Source: Shewanella glacialipiscicola
GTDB taxonomy: Bacteria > Pseudomonadota > Gammaproteobacteria > Enterobacterales > Shewanellaceae
Length of the DNA stretch: 64,000 nucleotides
Reading direction: 5' to 3'
Assembly: GCF_023283485.1 (NCBI RefSeq)
Contig: NZ_JAKILU010000005.1
Coordinates: forward strand, 62,001 to 126,000
Shown here: one piece after another, positions 1-9,946 of the stretch
Layout: each line of letters starts with the position of its first letter
Numbering within the stretch: position 1 is the stretch's first letter
Position numbers and translations under genes: made by a program
The notes under the pieces: generated by a model
What the model was told of the DNA's origin: nothing
Database searches by the model: none
What the model saw: the letters and a program-made list of their open reading frames with translations, nothing else

Positions 1-148
1 CCGCAACTTTAATGCTTTTTTCAGCGTCGTCATTAATGCCGATAGTGACTTCACCCGTTGTCACTAATTGTTTTTTGGCGAGTAGAATCACTATCACCAA
101 CAGACACACTACAAGCGTAAACATGCCTATGCCAATTGCCATTTCCAT
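1..148 (-). CDS. nqrF: NqrF N-terminal fragment (Na+-NQR NADH dehydrogenase subunit F), cut by window edge
   Basis: Only the first 49 codons are in the window. The ATG is at 148 on the minus strand. The visible residues form one hydrophobic N-terminal membrane helix (MEMAIGIGMFTLVVCLLV) followed by a polar stretch. That is the usual start of NqrF, before its 2Fe-2S ferredoxin domain and its FAD/NADH domain, which lie outside the window. NqrF takes electrons from NADH and passes them into the Na+-pumping complex. It is the last gene of nqrABCDEF, 75 bases after nqrE. The identification rests on this helix plus the operon position. Confidence 0.9.
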   Translation of the reverse strand, partial: MEMAIGIGMFTLVVCLLVIVILLAKKQLVTTGEVTIGINDDAEKSIKVA

Positions 149-223
149 CGTATTACCCTTTTCTAGCTCTTTCTAAAAAGAATGCGGTTACGCTTTCTCA
201 GCTAATGGTTCGCCTGCAGCTCT

Positions 224-832
224 TTACAACGAGATCCCAGAGAAAGACATAAAGCCCAGCGCCATTAAACCTGTGGTGATAAAGGTAATACCAATACCTT
301 GTAAGCCCTCAGGAATCGCATTGAATTTCATTCTTTCGCGCAGTCCCGCCAGCAGCACAATCGCTACCGCCCAGCCGACACCCGAGCCCATAGCAAACAC
401 CACTGACTCACCGAAGTTGTAGTCACGGTTAGCCATAAAAATCACTCCAGCAAAAATCGCGCAGTTTACTGTGAGTAAAGGCAGGAAAATCCCTAGGGAG
501 TCATACAGGCTAGGAATGTATTTATCTAAAAACATTTCCAGGATTTGTACTAACGCCGCAATCACTCCGATAAAAGTGATCAATTGCAGGTAGCTTAAAT
601 CTATCTCGGGTAAACCCGCCCAAGACAATGCACCAGGGGCGAGCACTTTGACGTAAATCAGCTGATTTAACGGTACGGCTAAGGTCATCACCACAATTAC
701 GGCGACGCCTAAACCAAAGGCGGTAGACACCTTTTTAGACACGGCCAAGAAGGTACACATGCCCAAGAAGAACGACAGCGCCATGTTGTCGATAAATGTG
801 GCCTGCAAAAATAGATTTATATAGTGTTCCAT
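224..832 (-). CDS. nqrE: Na+-translocating NADH:quinone reductase subunit E
   Basis: A 202-residue integral membrane protein with about six hydrophobic helices, the normal NqrE length. It starts [20 protein letters not shown] and carries the conserved [13 protein letters not shown] and [17 protein letters not shown] segments. In the family, NqrD and NqrE are inverted-topology relatives that hold a membrane-embedded iron centre through conserved cysteines. A cysteine is visible in each of those two segments. The gene lies 9 bases after nqrD, so it is co-transcribed with it. Confidence 0.96.
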   Translation of the reverse strand: MEHYINLFLQATFIDNMALSFFLGMCTFLAVSKKVSTAFGLGVAVIVVMTLAVPLNQLIYVKVLAPGALSWAGLPEIDLSYLQLITFIGVIAALVQILEMFLDKYIPSLYDSLGIFLPLLTVNCAIFAGVIFMANRDYNFGESVVFAMGSGVGWAVAIVLLAGLRERMKFNAIPEGLQGIGITFITTGLMALGFMSFSGISL

Positions 833-841
833 ATCTGCTCC

Positions 842-1462
842 TTAACCCCGTTTCCGCTGGATCACATTAATGGTCCAAATCAACACACCGATCAGGAAGA
901 AGGCACTGGGTGGTAGCTTGAACATCTCGTTGGGTAAATACCACCCGCCGTTTTCAATGGTGGTAAATATCGGATGACCAAATAAATTACCGGTACCTAG
1001 TAGCTCGCGTACAAAGGCGACGCTGATCAAAATTAAGCCATAACCGGTGGCATTACCAAGTGCATCGACCACAGCTAAATGCGGTGGGTACTTCATCGCG
1101 AAGGCTTCTGCGCGGCCCATGATGATACAGTTGGTAATAATTAACCCTACAAATACAGATAGTTGCTTTGATAGCTCATAAGCCACATCCTGCAATACCA
1201 TATCGACGATAATCACCAAAGAGGCGATAACGGTCATCTGCGCGATAATGCGCACACTGTTAGGGATAAGGTTACGGATAGCGGAGATAATCAGGTTAGA
1301 AAACACCAACACAAAGGTTACCGCCAGCGTCATGACCACTGCGGTTTGCATTGAGTTACTGACCGCCAGCGCCGAGCACACGCCCAGCACTTGCATCGCA
1401 ACAGGGTTATTGGCAAACACTGGCCCGGTTAGCATGTCACGCATGGATAAAGTGTTGCTCAT
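842..1462 (-). CDS. nqrD: Na+-translocating NADH:quinone reductase subunit D
   Basis: A 206-residue polytopic membrane protein, close to the usual ~210 of NqrD. Characteristic stretches are [20 protein letters not shown] and [20 protein letters not shown], each with a cysteine matching the Cys pair shared with NqrE. The start codon overlaps the end of nqrC by 4 bases, so the two are probably translationally coupled. Function by family: part of the membrane core that links electron transfer to Na+ export. Confidence 0.96.
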   Translation of the reverse strand: MSNTLSMRDMLTGPVFANNPVAMQVLGVCSALAVSNSMQTAVVMTLAVTFVLVFSNLIISAIRNLIPNSVRIIAQMTVIASLVIIVDMVLQDVAYELSKQLSVFVGLIITNCIIMGRAEAFAMKYPPHLAVVDALGNATGYGLILISVAFVRELLGTGNLFGHPIFTTIENGGWYLPNEMFKLPPSAFFLIGVLIWTINVIQRKRG

Positions 1463-2265
1463 TTTGCCTCTCCCAACTCACCTTGCAATTCACCCGAAGC
1501 AGCCGATGTTTTCAGCTGGTTGAAGAAGGTTTGAAACCCTTCCACGCCAAACCAAAACTCCATTGCCCGCTGTACGCCGCGACCTGTCATGGTTGCGCCA
1601 CTCACCGCATCCACACCGTGAACATCGCCTTCTTTAGCGCCGCCTTTCACAAGACGTATCGAAAACTTGCCTTTTTCATCAAACAATTGCTTACCTTTCC
1701 ACAGTGACATCCACTTAGGGTCCGTTAAAAAATCGCCGATACCGGGGGTTTCGCCGTGCTCGTAAACTACTAGCCCTTTAATGGTGTTGAAATCGGGTTC
1801 AACTGCCACATAGCCGTAGATCATCGACCACAAACCTTTGCCATAAAAAGGCACTACCACGCTGGTTAACTTGCCGTTGGCATCTAATACTTTAAATACA
1901 CGGGCATCGTTCGCACGGGTTTTAATCTTGGCGATATCTTTTTTAGGTGTACTTGATGTCTCAGGATTAATCGCCGCCATACGCTCATCAAAATCGAGTA
2001 CGTTAGCGTCTGAGTCCACATTACCTGTGTCTAGGTTGATCAATAAGGGCTGAACGGATTTAGCGAAAATCTCCCTAAACTCATTGCCCTGACCTAAATC
2101 TACATCGGCGGCCATCAGCACATAGCGTTGTACTTCATCACGCTTTTTAGCCACTTTACGTTCTTTTAATATGCCAGCGGTGCCTGTAATCATAAAAGAG
2201 CACAGCAGACAGAGCGTAATGGTGAAGACCATAGTCCCCGCCACAGTATCTTTTTTAAATTCCAT
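1459..2265 (-). CDS. nqrC: Na+-translocating NADH:quinone reductase subunit C (FMN-carrying)
   Basis: A 268-residue protein with a single N-terminal membrane helix (residues ~10-32) and a periplasmic FMN-binding domain. The flavinylation motif [13 protein letters not shown] near residue 225 provides the threonine that carries covalent FMN in this family. It also has the GETPGIGDF loop typical of FMN_bind domains. The gene overlaps nqrB by 11 bases and nqrD by 4. The covalent attachment is family knowledge, added by an ApbE-type transferase not seen in this window. Confidence 0.96.
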   Translation of the reverse strand: MEFKKDTVAGTMVFTITLCLLCSFMITGTAGILKERKVAKKRDEVQRYVLMAADVDLGQGNEFREIFAKSVQPLLINLDTGNVDSDANVLDFDERMAAINPETSSTPKKDIAKIKTRANDARVFKVLDANGKLTSVVVPFYGKGLWSMIYGYVAVEPDFNTIKGLVVYEHGETPGIGDFLTDPKWMSLWKGKQLFDEKGKFSIRLVKGGAKEGDVHGVDAVSGATMTGRGVQRAMEFWFGVEGFQTFFNQLKTSAASGELQGELGEAK

Positions 2266-3487
2266 GACGTTTAATTCTCCGTTTGATGTTGGCGCGGGCC
2301 ACCAAATAATCGAACAACGGCGCCCAAAGGTTAGCGAACAAAATGGCTAACATGACTCCCTCTGCCATTTTTGGATTTGCCACACGGATGAGTACAGTCA
2401 TAAAACCAATCAAGGCGCCGTAGGCAAATTTACCTTGGCGAGTATAGGAGGTCGTCACCGGATCGGTAGCCATAAACATCATCGCCAGCGCAAAACCGCC
2501 TGTCACCAAATGCCAAGTCCACGGCATGTGCATCATTTGATTGCTACTAGAACCAATGTAATTACAAATAGTTGCCGTTGCTATCATGCCCAGCATCACG
2601 CCAACAACGATACGCCAGTCCGCTAAACGAGTGATAAGCAGCATCAATCCACCGAGTAAAATTGCCAGCGTGCTAGTTTCGCCAATCGCTCCCACGGTAA
2701 AGCCAAAAAAGTTATTCAACCAATTTGGGTCACTAAAGGCGCTAAACCATGAATAATCAGCAAAGCTCAGTTTACCCGCGGCGGTTTGTGCCAACGCCGT
2801 TGCGCCAGTAAAGCCATCGACAGCGACTAATTGTTGTACCGTGGCGACTTCTGACGGATAAGCAAAATAGATAAAGGCAAGACCTGCCAATGCAGGGTTG
2901 AGGAAGTTATACCCCATACCGCCAAACAGCTCTTTAGCCACCACCACACCAAAGGAAATTCCCATAGCGACCAGCCACAGCGGAGTCGATACCGGCAAAA
3001 TCAAGGTAAACAGCAGTGCTGTTACAAAGAAACCTTCGTGCAATTCTTGGCCACGTACCCGTGCAAACACCACTTCCCAAAACAAGCTAGTGAGCAGTGC
3101 AGTGAGGTAAATTGGCAGATAAAAGCTAAGGCCATAGAGAAATAAGCCCAGTACGCCAGTGTCTTGACTAAGACCACCGAGCAAGCTATTAAAAATAGCC
3201 AGTTTCCAGATGTCGGGAGTCGCTAAACCACTTGCTAGCGCGGCTTGAGCCTGTAGGCCAATGTTGTATAAACCAAATAAAATAGCAGGTAGCAAACACA
3301 TGCCCACCAGCGTCATGGTGCGTTTCACGTCAATCGCGTCACGCACATGCACTTTGCCCTTAGTACTGCGGCCATTTGCTATCACCAATGAGCGCAAAAA
3401 GCCCTTCATTGACTTACCTGTGGCGTAGTACTCTTGTTGTAAATCAGTGGCTTCCTGTAAATCAGGTTTTTTAACTTGTTTGGTCAT
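2255..3487 (-). CDS. nqrB: Na+-translocating NADH:quinone reductase subunit B (FMN-carrying, quinone site)
   Basis: A 410-residue multi-span membrane protein, the normal NqrB length. DGFTGATALAQ near residue 230 is the covalent-FMN threonine motif. GGMGYNFLNPALAGLAFIYF and FMATDPVTTSYTRQGK are conserved core segments. In known Na+-NQR the subunit binds riboflavin and FMN and forms part of the Na+ path and the ubiquinone site. The ATG overlaps the nqrA stop codon by one base (TAATG). Confidence 0.97.
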   Translation of the reverse strand: MTKQVKKPDLQEATDLQQEYYATGKSMKGFLRSLVIANGRSTKGKVHVRDAIDVKRTMTLVGMCLLPAILFGLYNIGLQAQAALASGLATPDIWKLAIFNSLLGGLSQDTGVLGLFLYGLSFYLPIYLTALLTSLFWEVVFARVRGQELHEGFFVTALLFTLILPVSTPLWLVAMGISFGVVVAKELFGGMGYNFLNPALAGLAFIYFAYPSEVATVQQLVAVDGFTGATALAQTAAGKLSFADYSWFSAFSDPNWLNNFFGFTVGAIGETSTLAILLGGLMLLITRLADWRIVVGVMLGMIATATICNYIGSSSNQMMHMPWTWHLVTGGFALAMMFMATDPVTTSYTRQGKFAYGALIGFMTVLIRVANPKMAEGVMLAILFANLWAPLFDYLVARANIKRRIKRHGI

Positions 3488-4857
3488 TAACCTTCCCTCT
3501 CGATAACATCTAGACAGGCACGTAATTCTTTACCAAAGTCATATTTGCCGGGACACACAAAGGTACACAGCGCCAGATCTTCTTCATCTAACTCCAATGC
3601 CCCTAAAGCTTGCGCTTCATCGGTGTCACGCACGACTAAGTCTCGCACTAATAAGGTGGGTAAAATATCCAGTGGCATGACGCGATCAAGCTGACCAAAG
3701 GCCATCATGGCGCGCGCAGAACCGCCTTGATGCGTCGTAAACTCAAACAGCTTAGTTGCGCCAAATAAACGCGAAGTCACGGCGCGGGTGATAGAGAACT
3801 TATCTGTACCACCGCGTACCCAAGATAAAACCTCATGATGTGCATCTTCGGCTAATACTGAGATTTGGTTATGGAATCGGCCTAAAAAGTCATGCACATC
3901 TTTAGCGGTATGGCCTGATAGCACAGAGCCTGATACCACACGCTGATTGCCGGGTTTGATTTCATTGGCGACTAAGGGACTTAATTCAGCGCCCAACTGG
4001 GTACGCAATAAACGAGGATTGAGCACGCTAGGGCCACCTAAGGCCACAACGCGGTCAGTATACAACTCACCGGTTTGAAATAATTTACCGTAGGCAATTA
4101 CGTCTTGATAACCGATATGCCACACCTGCCGCGCTAAACTCACGGGCAAAGTAAAGTGGATATGGGTACCGACTAAACCTGCTGGATGAACACCATCAAA
4201 ACGGCGCACCTCAAGTTGCGGCAATGACTCGCTGACAATGGCTTCACCTTTATCCTGACACAGGTAAACTTTACCTTCCGTTAAACGGCTCAGCACTTGC
4301 AATCCCACTTTAAAAGCCTCGGCTTGCTCGGCAATAATTAATCGTGGATTAGCACATAAGGGATTGGTATCCATCGCGGTAACAAAAATAGCCGCAGGTA
4401 TGGTATCCACTGCCGGCACCCTTGAAAAAGGGCGGGTACGTAATGCCGTCCATAAACCGCTATTTAACAGTTGCTTTTGAATCACTTCTCTAGATAACAC
4501 TGAGACATCGGCGTGAATATCAAATCGAATCTGCTGTTGAGAGTCTAAGCCATCACAACGGATCACCACAGATTGCAGCACTCGGCGATCGCCCCGATTA
4601 ATGGCCACGACTTCACCACTGGCTGGCGCAGTATAGAGTACGCCTGACGTTTTTTTGTCCTCAAATAATGGCTGGCCCTTTTGAACCTTATCACCCACTT
4701 CAACTAACATCGTCGGTTTTAAGCCAATATATTCTTCACCCATTATGGCCACTAGAGATGGCCTATTGCTGGGTTCAATGATCTGCAAAGGCTCGCCCGC
4801 TATGGGTAAATTAAGACCTTTTTTGATCGTTACAATTTGGTTTGAAAAATCTGCCAT
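3487..4857 (-). CDS. nqrA: Na+-translocating NADH:quinone reductase subunit A
   Basis: First gene of the nqr operon and a soluble cytoplasmic subunit of 456 residues. It contains [15 protein letters not shown] at the N terminus and [20 protein letters not shown], both typical of NqrA. I chose the ATG at 4857, giving [18 protein letters not shown] four codons upstream (4869) is the longest possible start and neither has a strong ribosome site. The protein carries about 7 more N-terminal residues than the usual NqrA start (MITIKKG), which suggests a divergent paralogue of the operon. NqrA contributes to quinone binding in the complex. Confidence 0.93.
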   Translation of the reverse strand: MADFSNQIVTIKKGLNLPIAGEPLQIIEPSNRPSLVAIMGEEYIGLKPTMLVEVGDKVQKGQPLFEDKKTSGVLYTAPASGEVVAINRGDRRVLQSVVIRCDGLDSQQQIRFDIHADVSVLSREVIQKQLLNSGLWTALRTRPFSRVPAVDTIPAAIFVTAMDTNPLCANPRLIIAEQAEAFKVGLQVLSRLTEGKVYLCQDKGEAIVSESLPQLEVRRFDGVHPAGLVGTHIHFTLPVSLARQVWHIGYQDVIAYGKLFQTGELYTDRVVALGGPSVLNPRLLRTQLGAELSPLVANEIKPGNQRVVSGSVLSGHTAKDVHDFLGRFHNQISVLAEDAHHEVLSWVRGGTDKFSITRAVTSRLFGATKLFEFTTHQGGSARAMMAFGQLDRVMPLDILPTLLVRDLVVRDTDEAQALGALELDEEDLALCTFVCPGKYDFGKELRACLDVIEREG

Positions 4858-5310
4858 CACAAATATCAACCATAAAAATTTTTAGATACATTTAGGGTAT
4901 AGGTTTATTAACAGAAATTCCGCTATTGGCGTCACACTCTGTAGCCAATTCGTAAGTTAAATACATCTATTTACAATTATGCGTGATGTAGATCGGCATA
5001 TATGCCCGCTTAAACATGTAAATGTAGTTTTATAACCATTTATCAATTAATGCGTTATGGCTGATTTAGCGAAACCATATATTGGAGATATAAGCCCTAA
5101 AACAAGGCTTGAGCGCAATAATGTCCTAAAGCTGTTGAAACAGTGCGTTGACGAACAAACTTCAACCAACTAACCCTCTTAATCGAGAATAAAAGGGATA
5201 AGCTTGCTGGTTATTTTTAGCGCATTACTTTTTCAGCCAATGTTTTAGTCTTTGCTTTACAGTAAAAGCTTGGTAGCCTCAAACTAAGATAGTTTCCGTA
5301 GGAGAAGTAG
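4858..5310. other. Divergent intergenic region between nqrA and tas
   Basis: About 450 bases hold the promoters for the nqr operon (minus) and the tas gene (plus). The sequence is AT-rich. I find no tRNA, no convincing small ORF and no clear regulator box. An imperfect inverted repeat (ccctctt ... aaaaggg, about 5173-5196) could fold weakly. A good ribosome site, AGGAGA, precedes the tas ATG. Confidence 0.5.
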
Positions 5311-6351
5311 ATGGAATACAGACGCATACCGCATTCTAATCTCGAGGTCAGTAAAATTTGTTTGGGCACTATGACTTGGGGCGAGCAAAATACCCAAGCC
5401 GAGGCATTTGCACAGCTGGACTATGCCATAGGCAATGGCATTAATTTTATCGACACGGCGGAAATGTATCCGGTACCGCCAAAGCCAGAAACCCAAGGGG
5501 AAACAGAGCGAATTTTAGGGCAATATATAAAAGCCCGTGGCAACCGTGACGATCTGGTTATTGCCACTAAAATTGCCGCACCTGGTGGTAAGAGTGATTA
5601 TATTCGTAAAAATATGGCGCTAGACTGGAACAATATCCATCAGGCCGTGGATGCTTCTTTAGCGCGGCTGCAAATAGACACTATCGATCTTTACCAAATC
5701 CATTGGCCACATCGTAATACCAACTTTTTTGGTGAGCTATTTTACGATCAGCAAGACGATGAACTACAAACGCCCATTCTCGAAACCTTAGAAGCCCTAG
5801 CGGAAGTTATCAGGCAAGGGAAAGTGCGTTATATCGGGGTGTCGAACGAAACTCCGTGGGGGTTGATGAAGTACCTGCAACTCGCCGAAAAGCACGGCTT
5901 ACCGCGTATTGTCAGTGTGCAAAACCCGTATAACTTGCTCAATCGTAGTTTTGAAGTGGGTATGAGTGAAATCTGCCACCGTGAAGACCTGCCACTACTC
6001 GCCTATTCGCCGCTGGCCTTTGGTGCCTTAACTGGCAAATACTGCAATGATCAATGGCCCGAAGGCGCTCGCCTGACTTTGTTTAAGCGTTTCGCCCGTT
6101 ACACTGGCTCACAAATGGCGCTTGAGGCCACCAAGGCCTACGTCGATTTGGCGCGCGAGTTTAAGCTTACGCCCGCGCAAATGGCGTTAGCCTTTGTTAA
6201 CTCACGTAAGTTTGTCGGCTCTAACATTATCGGCGCCACAGACTTGTATCAACTCAAAGAAAATATCGATAGCCTCAACATTATGCTATCGCCTGAGTTA
6301 CTCGTGCGCTTAAGTGAACTGTCCGAGAAATTTAGATTGCCTTGTCCATAG
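5311..6351 (+). CDS. tas: Tas-like NADP(H)-dependent aldo/keto reductase
   Basis: A 346-residue protein that closely follows E. coli Tas along its whole length: LEVSKICLGTMTWGEQNTQ, FIDTAEMYPVPPKPETQGET, RYIGVSNETPWG and QNPYNLLNRSFEVG. These are the cofactor and active-site blocks of the aldo/keto reductase barrel. The catalytic Tyr is in AEMYP and the catalytic Asp in FIDTAEM. It is cytoplasmic and probably reduces aldehydes with NADPH. The physiological substrate is unknown. The start has AGGAGA 6 bases upstream. The gene appears to stand alone, facing away from nqr and ending in a long hairpin. Confidence 0.92.
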   Translation: MEYRRIPHSNLEVSKICLGTMTWGEQNTQAEAFAQLDYAIGNGINFIDTAEMYPVPPKPETQGETERILGQYIKARGNRDDLVIATKIAAPGGKSDYIRKNMALDWNNIHQAVDASLARLQIDTIDLYQIHWPHRNTNFFGELFYDQQDDELQTPILETLEALAEVIRQGKVRYIGVSNETPWGLMKYLQLAEKHGLPRIVSVQNPYNLLNRSFEVGMSEICHREDLPLLAYSPLAFGALTGKYCNDQWPEGARLTLFKRFARYTGSQMALEATKAYVDLAREFKLTPAQMALAFVNSRKFVGSNIIGATDLYQLKENIDSLNIMLSPELLVRLSELSEKFRLPCP

Positions 6352-6373
6352 GCATGAGTAAGCATTAAGTGCG

Positions 6374-6407
6374 ATATAACATCTGGTTACACTGCCAGAT
6401 GTTATAT
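6374..6407 (+). terminator. Hairpin after tas
   Basis: A 13-base perfect stem (atataacatctgg / ccagatgttatat) with an 8-base loop lies 23 bases after the tas stop codon. The sequence that follows is AT-rich but has no clean T run, so it may act as a terminator or as an mRNA-stabilising hairpin. Confidence 0.6.
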
Positions 6408-6542
6408 CTATTATAAATTTACTCTGCCATCATAAACGGCTCTGCCACGCTCTGGCTTCTCACCCTAGCCTCGCTAACACTTGCATTCATATTGCAGATA
6501 ACAGAAGATCTATTAGCCTTTTTCATTGCCTTAGCCTCATCC

Positions 6543-7778
6543 ATGACTCAATCTGCCTTGCTAACACCCCACAACGCAAACATCCGTGCACAATTTCCTG
6601 TTTTAAAGCAGATACTTGATGGCTATCCCTTGTGTTATCTCGATACCGCGGCCACCAGCCAAAAACCACAAATAGTGTTAGATGCGATGGCGCAATATTA
6701 CACCAACGACAATGCTAATGTGCACCGTGCGGCGCACCAGCTATCGGCGCGAGCCACCCTAAGTTATGAAAAGGTGCGCGACCAATTACAACATTTTTTA
6801 AAGGCCAAACACCGTGAAGAAATCATTTTCACCCACGGCACGACAGAATCAATCAACTTAGTCGCATTTGGGCTTACCGCACAATTAACCGCAGGCGATG
6901 TGATCTTGATCGACTCGGCGGCGCACCACGCCAATATTGTCCCTTGGCAAGAACTGGCAAAACGCACAGGCGCAGTGATTAAGCCGATTCCACTAGATAA
7001 ACATTGCCGCTTAGATATCAATGCCTATCAAGCTTTGTTAGCACTTAAGCCTAAAATCGTCGCCCTATGTCATATCTCGAACGCACTAGGCACAGTCAAT
7101 CCTGTGGCTCAGTTAGTGCAGTTAGCCAAAGCCCAAGGCGCTATAACCTTAGTCGATGGCGCGCAGGCTGCTGCGCACTTAACGCTGGATATGACTGACA
7201 TCGATTGTGATTTTTACGTCTTCTCGGGGCATAAAATGTACGGTCCCACAGGCGTTGGCGTGCTTTACGGCCGTTTTGACGTGTTAGATAGTCTCGCGCC
7301 ATTATTAACTGGCGGCGAGATGATAAAACGCGTGAGCTTTGAGGCAACAGAATTTGGTAGCCTGCCGAACCGCTTAGAAGCGGGCACACCGCCGATTGCT
7401 GAAGTCATAGGTTTGGGCGCGGCCATTACCTTTTTACAAACGGAGCTTACGGGGCAAGTTCAAGCCTATGAAGCCGAGCTGCTTAACTATTTACAGTGCC
7501 AATTACGCGCACTCGGGGAAGTGCACTTATACGGCGCCTTTGATGACAATATTGGCGTCGTCGCCTTTAATCTTGCCGATGAACATCATCAAGATGTGGG
7601 CATTTTATTAGATCAACAAGGCATAGCTGTACGCTGCGGCCACCACTGCGCCATGCCATTAATGCACAGTTTGAACCTTAAGGGCTGTTGCCGCGCCTCT
7701 ATTGGTATCTACACCAATAAAGACGATATCGACCACTTTATTACCGCGTTAGCCTCGGTAAAAGACTTGCTGCTGTAA
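6543..7778 (+). CDS. csdA: Cysteine desulfurase, CsdA/SufS type
   Basis: A class V aminotransferase-fold, PLP-dependent enzyme of 411 residues from the ATG at 6543. A longer reading starts at a TTG (6492) and adds 17 hydrophobic residues with no support. It removes sulfur from L-cysteine as an enzyme-bound persulfide. The PLP lysine is K231 in FSGHKMYGPTGVG. The persulfide cysteine is C365 in VRCGHHCAMP, in the short-loop form typical of group II (SufS/CsdA) enzymes. The gene is followed 69 bases later by a SufE/CsdE partner and has no sufBCD around it, which favours CsdA over SufS. Confidence 0.88.
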   Translation: MTQSALLTPHNANIRAQFPVLKQILDGYPLCYLDTAATSQKPQIVLDAMAQYYTNDNANVHRAAHQLSARATLSYEKVRDQLQHFLKAKHREEIIFTHGTTESINLVAFGLTAQLTAGDVILIDSAAHHANIVPWQELAKRTGAVIKPIPLDKHCRLDINAYQALLALKPKIVALCHISNALGTVNPVAQLVQLAKAQGAITLVDGAQAAAHLTLDMTDIDCDFYVFSGHKMYGPTGVGVLYGRFDVLDSLAPLLTGGEMIKRVSFEATEFGSLPNRLEAGTPPIAEVIGLGAAITFLQTELTGQVQAYEAELLNYLQCQLRALGEVHLYGAFDDNIGVVAFNLADEHHQDVGILLDQQGIAVRCGHHCAMPLMHSLNLKGCCRASIGIYTNKDDIDHFITALASVKDLLL

Positions 7779-7847
7779 GCAGTATTTAGCCGTAGTTTCA
7801 CATGTCACTCATACGATGCTCAAATAAGTAAGACAGGATGTAGCACC

Positions 7848-8300
7848 ATGACAGATTCGATTATGCCTATGCCAAACGAGGCCGATTTCCACTATACAGT
7901 GCAAGATACAGACACCTTGCTGACGCGCTTTACCAAAGCACCTAACTGGCAGGAAAGGTATCGTCAAATAATGTTGTTAGGTAAGGACTTACCAAGCTTA
8001 AGCCCAGAGCTTCGCGTCGATGCGGTGCAGGTTAAAGGCTGTGAGAGTGATGCGTGGATTTATCATCTAGAACAAGCAGGAAAACACTATTATTTAGCCG
8101 ACAGCGACGCCCGTATCGTGAAGGGTTTGATTGGATTATTGCTTGGCGCCTGCCATGGCAAAAGTCTCGCAGAGATCCAAGCGTTTGATCCTACAGCTTA
8201 CTTCAAACAACTAGGGCTAGAAGGTCAGCTCAGCCCATCACGCACCAACGGCCTTAACTCACTGGCAAACGCTATGGTTGAAGCCACGCGGTCATTCTAA
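7848..8300 (+). CDS. csdE: CsdE/SufE-family sulfur acceptor
   Basis: A 150-residue SufE-fold protein. The conserved acceptor cysteine is C65 in VQVKGCESDAW, matching the QVxGCxS motif that takes the persulfide from CsdA or SufS. GLIGLLLGACHGKS is another family block. AGGA stands 10 bases before the ATG. Placement directly after the desulfurase indicates a dedicated CsdA-CsdE pair. The downstream sulfur target (in E. coli, the CsdL/TcdA branch) is not in the window. Confidence 0.88.
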   Translation: MTDSIMPMPNEADFHYTVQDTDTLLTRFTKAPNWQERYRQIMLLGKDLPSLSPELRVDAVQVKGCESDAWIYHLEQAGKHYYLADSDARIVKGLIGLLLGACHGKSLAEIQAFDPTAYFKQLGLEGQLSPSRTNGLNSLANAMVEATRSF

Positions 8301-8470
8301 CCAGAGGGGTTTGATTGACTGCGATAAGCGAGAAAAAAAGCCACTTAGCAATATCAAATCAACATAAGTTCAGCTCGGGGACAAAGGCCAACAAAGGGAT
8401 TTAATCAAAGACTTCTACGTCCCAAAAAGGTATAAAGAAGATACATTTGCGTTATTGATAGGAACCGAGC

Positions 8471-9637
8471 ATGCCCATTAAGGCAGTTAATCACTACCGT
8501 CGTACTCTCCTTAAAGGTTTTGGCGCAGCAACCCTGTTAAGCCCACTCGCCAGTTTACCTAGCTTTGCCGCCGAACAAAGGCGGTTATATGTTGATGGTT
8601 TGTCCTTCCTTCCCGATGACTTAAGTGATGTAACCGCCTCTAAACTCGATGCCTATCTTTGCGATATATCGGCAGTTGAGACCATAGAACAAGCCGATGG
8701 CACGCAAAACTATAAACGCACCTATAAAGCCTGCATGGAAAGCATTAAGCAAGCCGCTAAACGGGTCAGCGCGAGTCCTGATATTTTATTGCAAGGGTTG
8801 AGGGGACTCGATGTTCAACGTGCCCGCGATAGCCAGCGCACTGCAGTATTTTTTCAAATCCAAGGGGCTGATTGTGTCGAAGCAGACAGTGAAGCTAACC
8901 AATGGGCACGAGTGGATGAATTCCACCAGCAAGGGCTGCGCGCACTGCAACTCACTCACCACTATGGCAATACCTTCGCTGGCGGCGCATTAGATAGTGA
9001 TGCCAATGGCGGACTTAATAAGCCGCTCACCGCCCACGGACGCGAGCTTATCGCCAAACTCAATCACGCCAATATCTTGATCGATGTGAGCCACTCCAGT
9101 GCCCAAACCGCATTAGATGTCGCTAAAATAACGAAATCTCCGATAGTACAAAGTCATGGCGCAGCGCGCGGTATTGTAAACAATGCTCGCTGTTCTCCCG
9201 ATGAAGTGATCCGCGCCATTGGTGATAGCGGCGGCGTATTTGGCGTGTTTATGATGAGTTTTTGGCTCACCAATAAGCCTACACCTACAATTGACGACTA
9301 TATTCGCCAGCTGGAATACGTGTCGCGCGTTGGCGGAGTGGACTGCGTGGCAATCGCTAATGACTTCCCGCTCCGTGGCCAAGAAAACCTACTGGCACTA
9401 AATAACGATAACCCCAAAGGTATTAAAGAATATCAAGAATGGTGGTACAGCCTGAGGGCAAAAGGCGTGCTCGGTTTTGATGCAGAGCCAAGGCACGTAG
9501 TGATCCCTGAGCTTAACCATATTGATCGCATGAGCCGTATCGACGATGCCTTAGCCAAGGCGCGCTTTAAAGCCACTGATCGTGACCGTTTTATGGGCGG
9601 CAACTGGCAACGCGTGCTCAACAAAGTGCTACTGTAA
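8471..9637 (+). CDS. Tat-exported M19 (membrane dipeptidase) family protein with altered metal site
   Basis: A 388-residue protein. Residues 1-34 form a twin-arginine signal (YRRTLLKGFG, then a hydrophobic run and SFAAEQ), so it is exported folded to the periplasm. The rest matches peptidase family M19: LIDVSHSSAQTA with H208, PIVQSHGAARG with H229, and R240 in NNARCSPDE. Two normal zinc ligand sites are changed. The usual DGHxDLP is DGLSFLP here (L44, F46), and the bridging Glu of the EGG motif is Gln (IQGAD, Q131). It therefore may not be an ordinary dinuclear zinc dipeptidase. Ribosome site AGGAA precedes the ATG. Confidence 0.83.
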   Translation: MPIKAVNHYRRTLLKGFGAATLLSPLASLPSFAAEQRRLYVDGLSFLPDDLSDVTASKLDAYLCDISAVETIEQADGTQNYKRTYKACMESIKQAAKRVSASPDILLQGLRGLDVQRARDSQRTAVFFQIQGADCVEADSEANQWARVDEFHQQGLRALQLTHHYGNTFAGGALDSDANGGLNKPLTAHGRELIAKLNHANILIDVSHSSAQTALDVAKITKSPIVQSHGAARGIVNNARCSPDEVIRAIGDSGGVFGVFMMSFWLTNKPTPTIDDYIRQLEYVSRVGGVDCVAIANDFPLRGQENLLALNNDNPKGIKEYQEWWYSLRAKGVLGFDAEPRHVVIPELNHIDRMSRIDDALAKARFKATDRDRFMGGNWQRVLNKVLL

Positions 9638-9659
9638 TGACCCTTGGTACAATAAAAGA

Positions 9660-9862
9660 AATAACCTGAACTCGGGATAGTGGCTGTGTAACTGATTAAT
9701 CTTATTACCTTATTCGAAAAATTAACTCTACAGAGGTAGTTTTTCCGTTATCAAGGCAAGTTTGCGTACCTAATAGCGGGCTATTAGTAGCAAAGTTAAC
9801 GTAGATAAAGGGAAAAATAACCTGTAGAGACGCAGAGCTTATCCAGAGTTCAGGTTAACTAA
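9660..9862. repeat. ~200-bp imperfect palindromic repeat (MITE-like)
   Basis: The ends are inverted: taacctgaactc at the left and gagttcaggtta at the right. Further in, ctctacagaggtagtttttcc is mirrored by a partial copy ending cctgtagag. The centre is ctaatagcgggctattag. The whole stretch can fold into one long, interrupted hairpin and contains no ORF. The design resembles a non-autonomous miniature transposon or a dispersed intergenic palindrome. It fills the gap between the M19 gene and the PH-domain gene. Confidence 0.65.
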
Positions 9863-9946
9863 GGTTATTCCTAAAAAACCAAGAAAACATAACGCAATAA
9901 CATAGTTACATCTCTGTATGAGATCTGCTATTAACTCGGCTAACGA

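Noticed and set aside
6492..6542. N-terminal extension of the cysteine desulfurase
   Set aside because: It begins with TTG, has no ribosome site, and adds hydrophobic residues outside the family.
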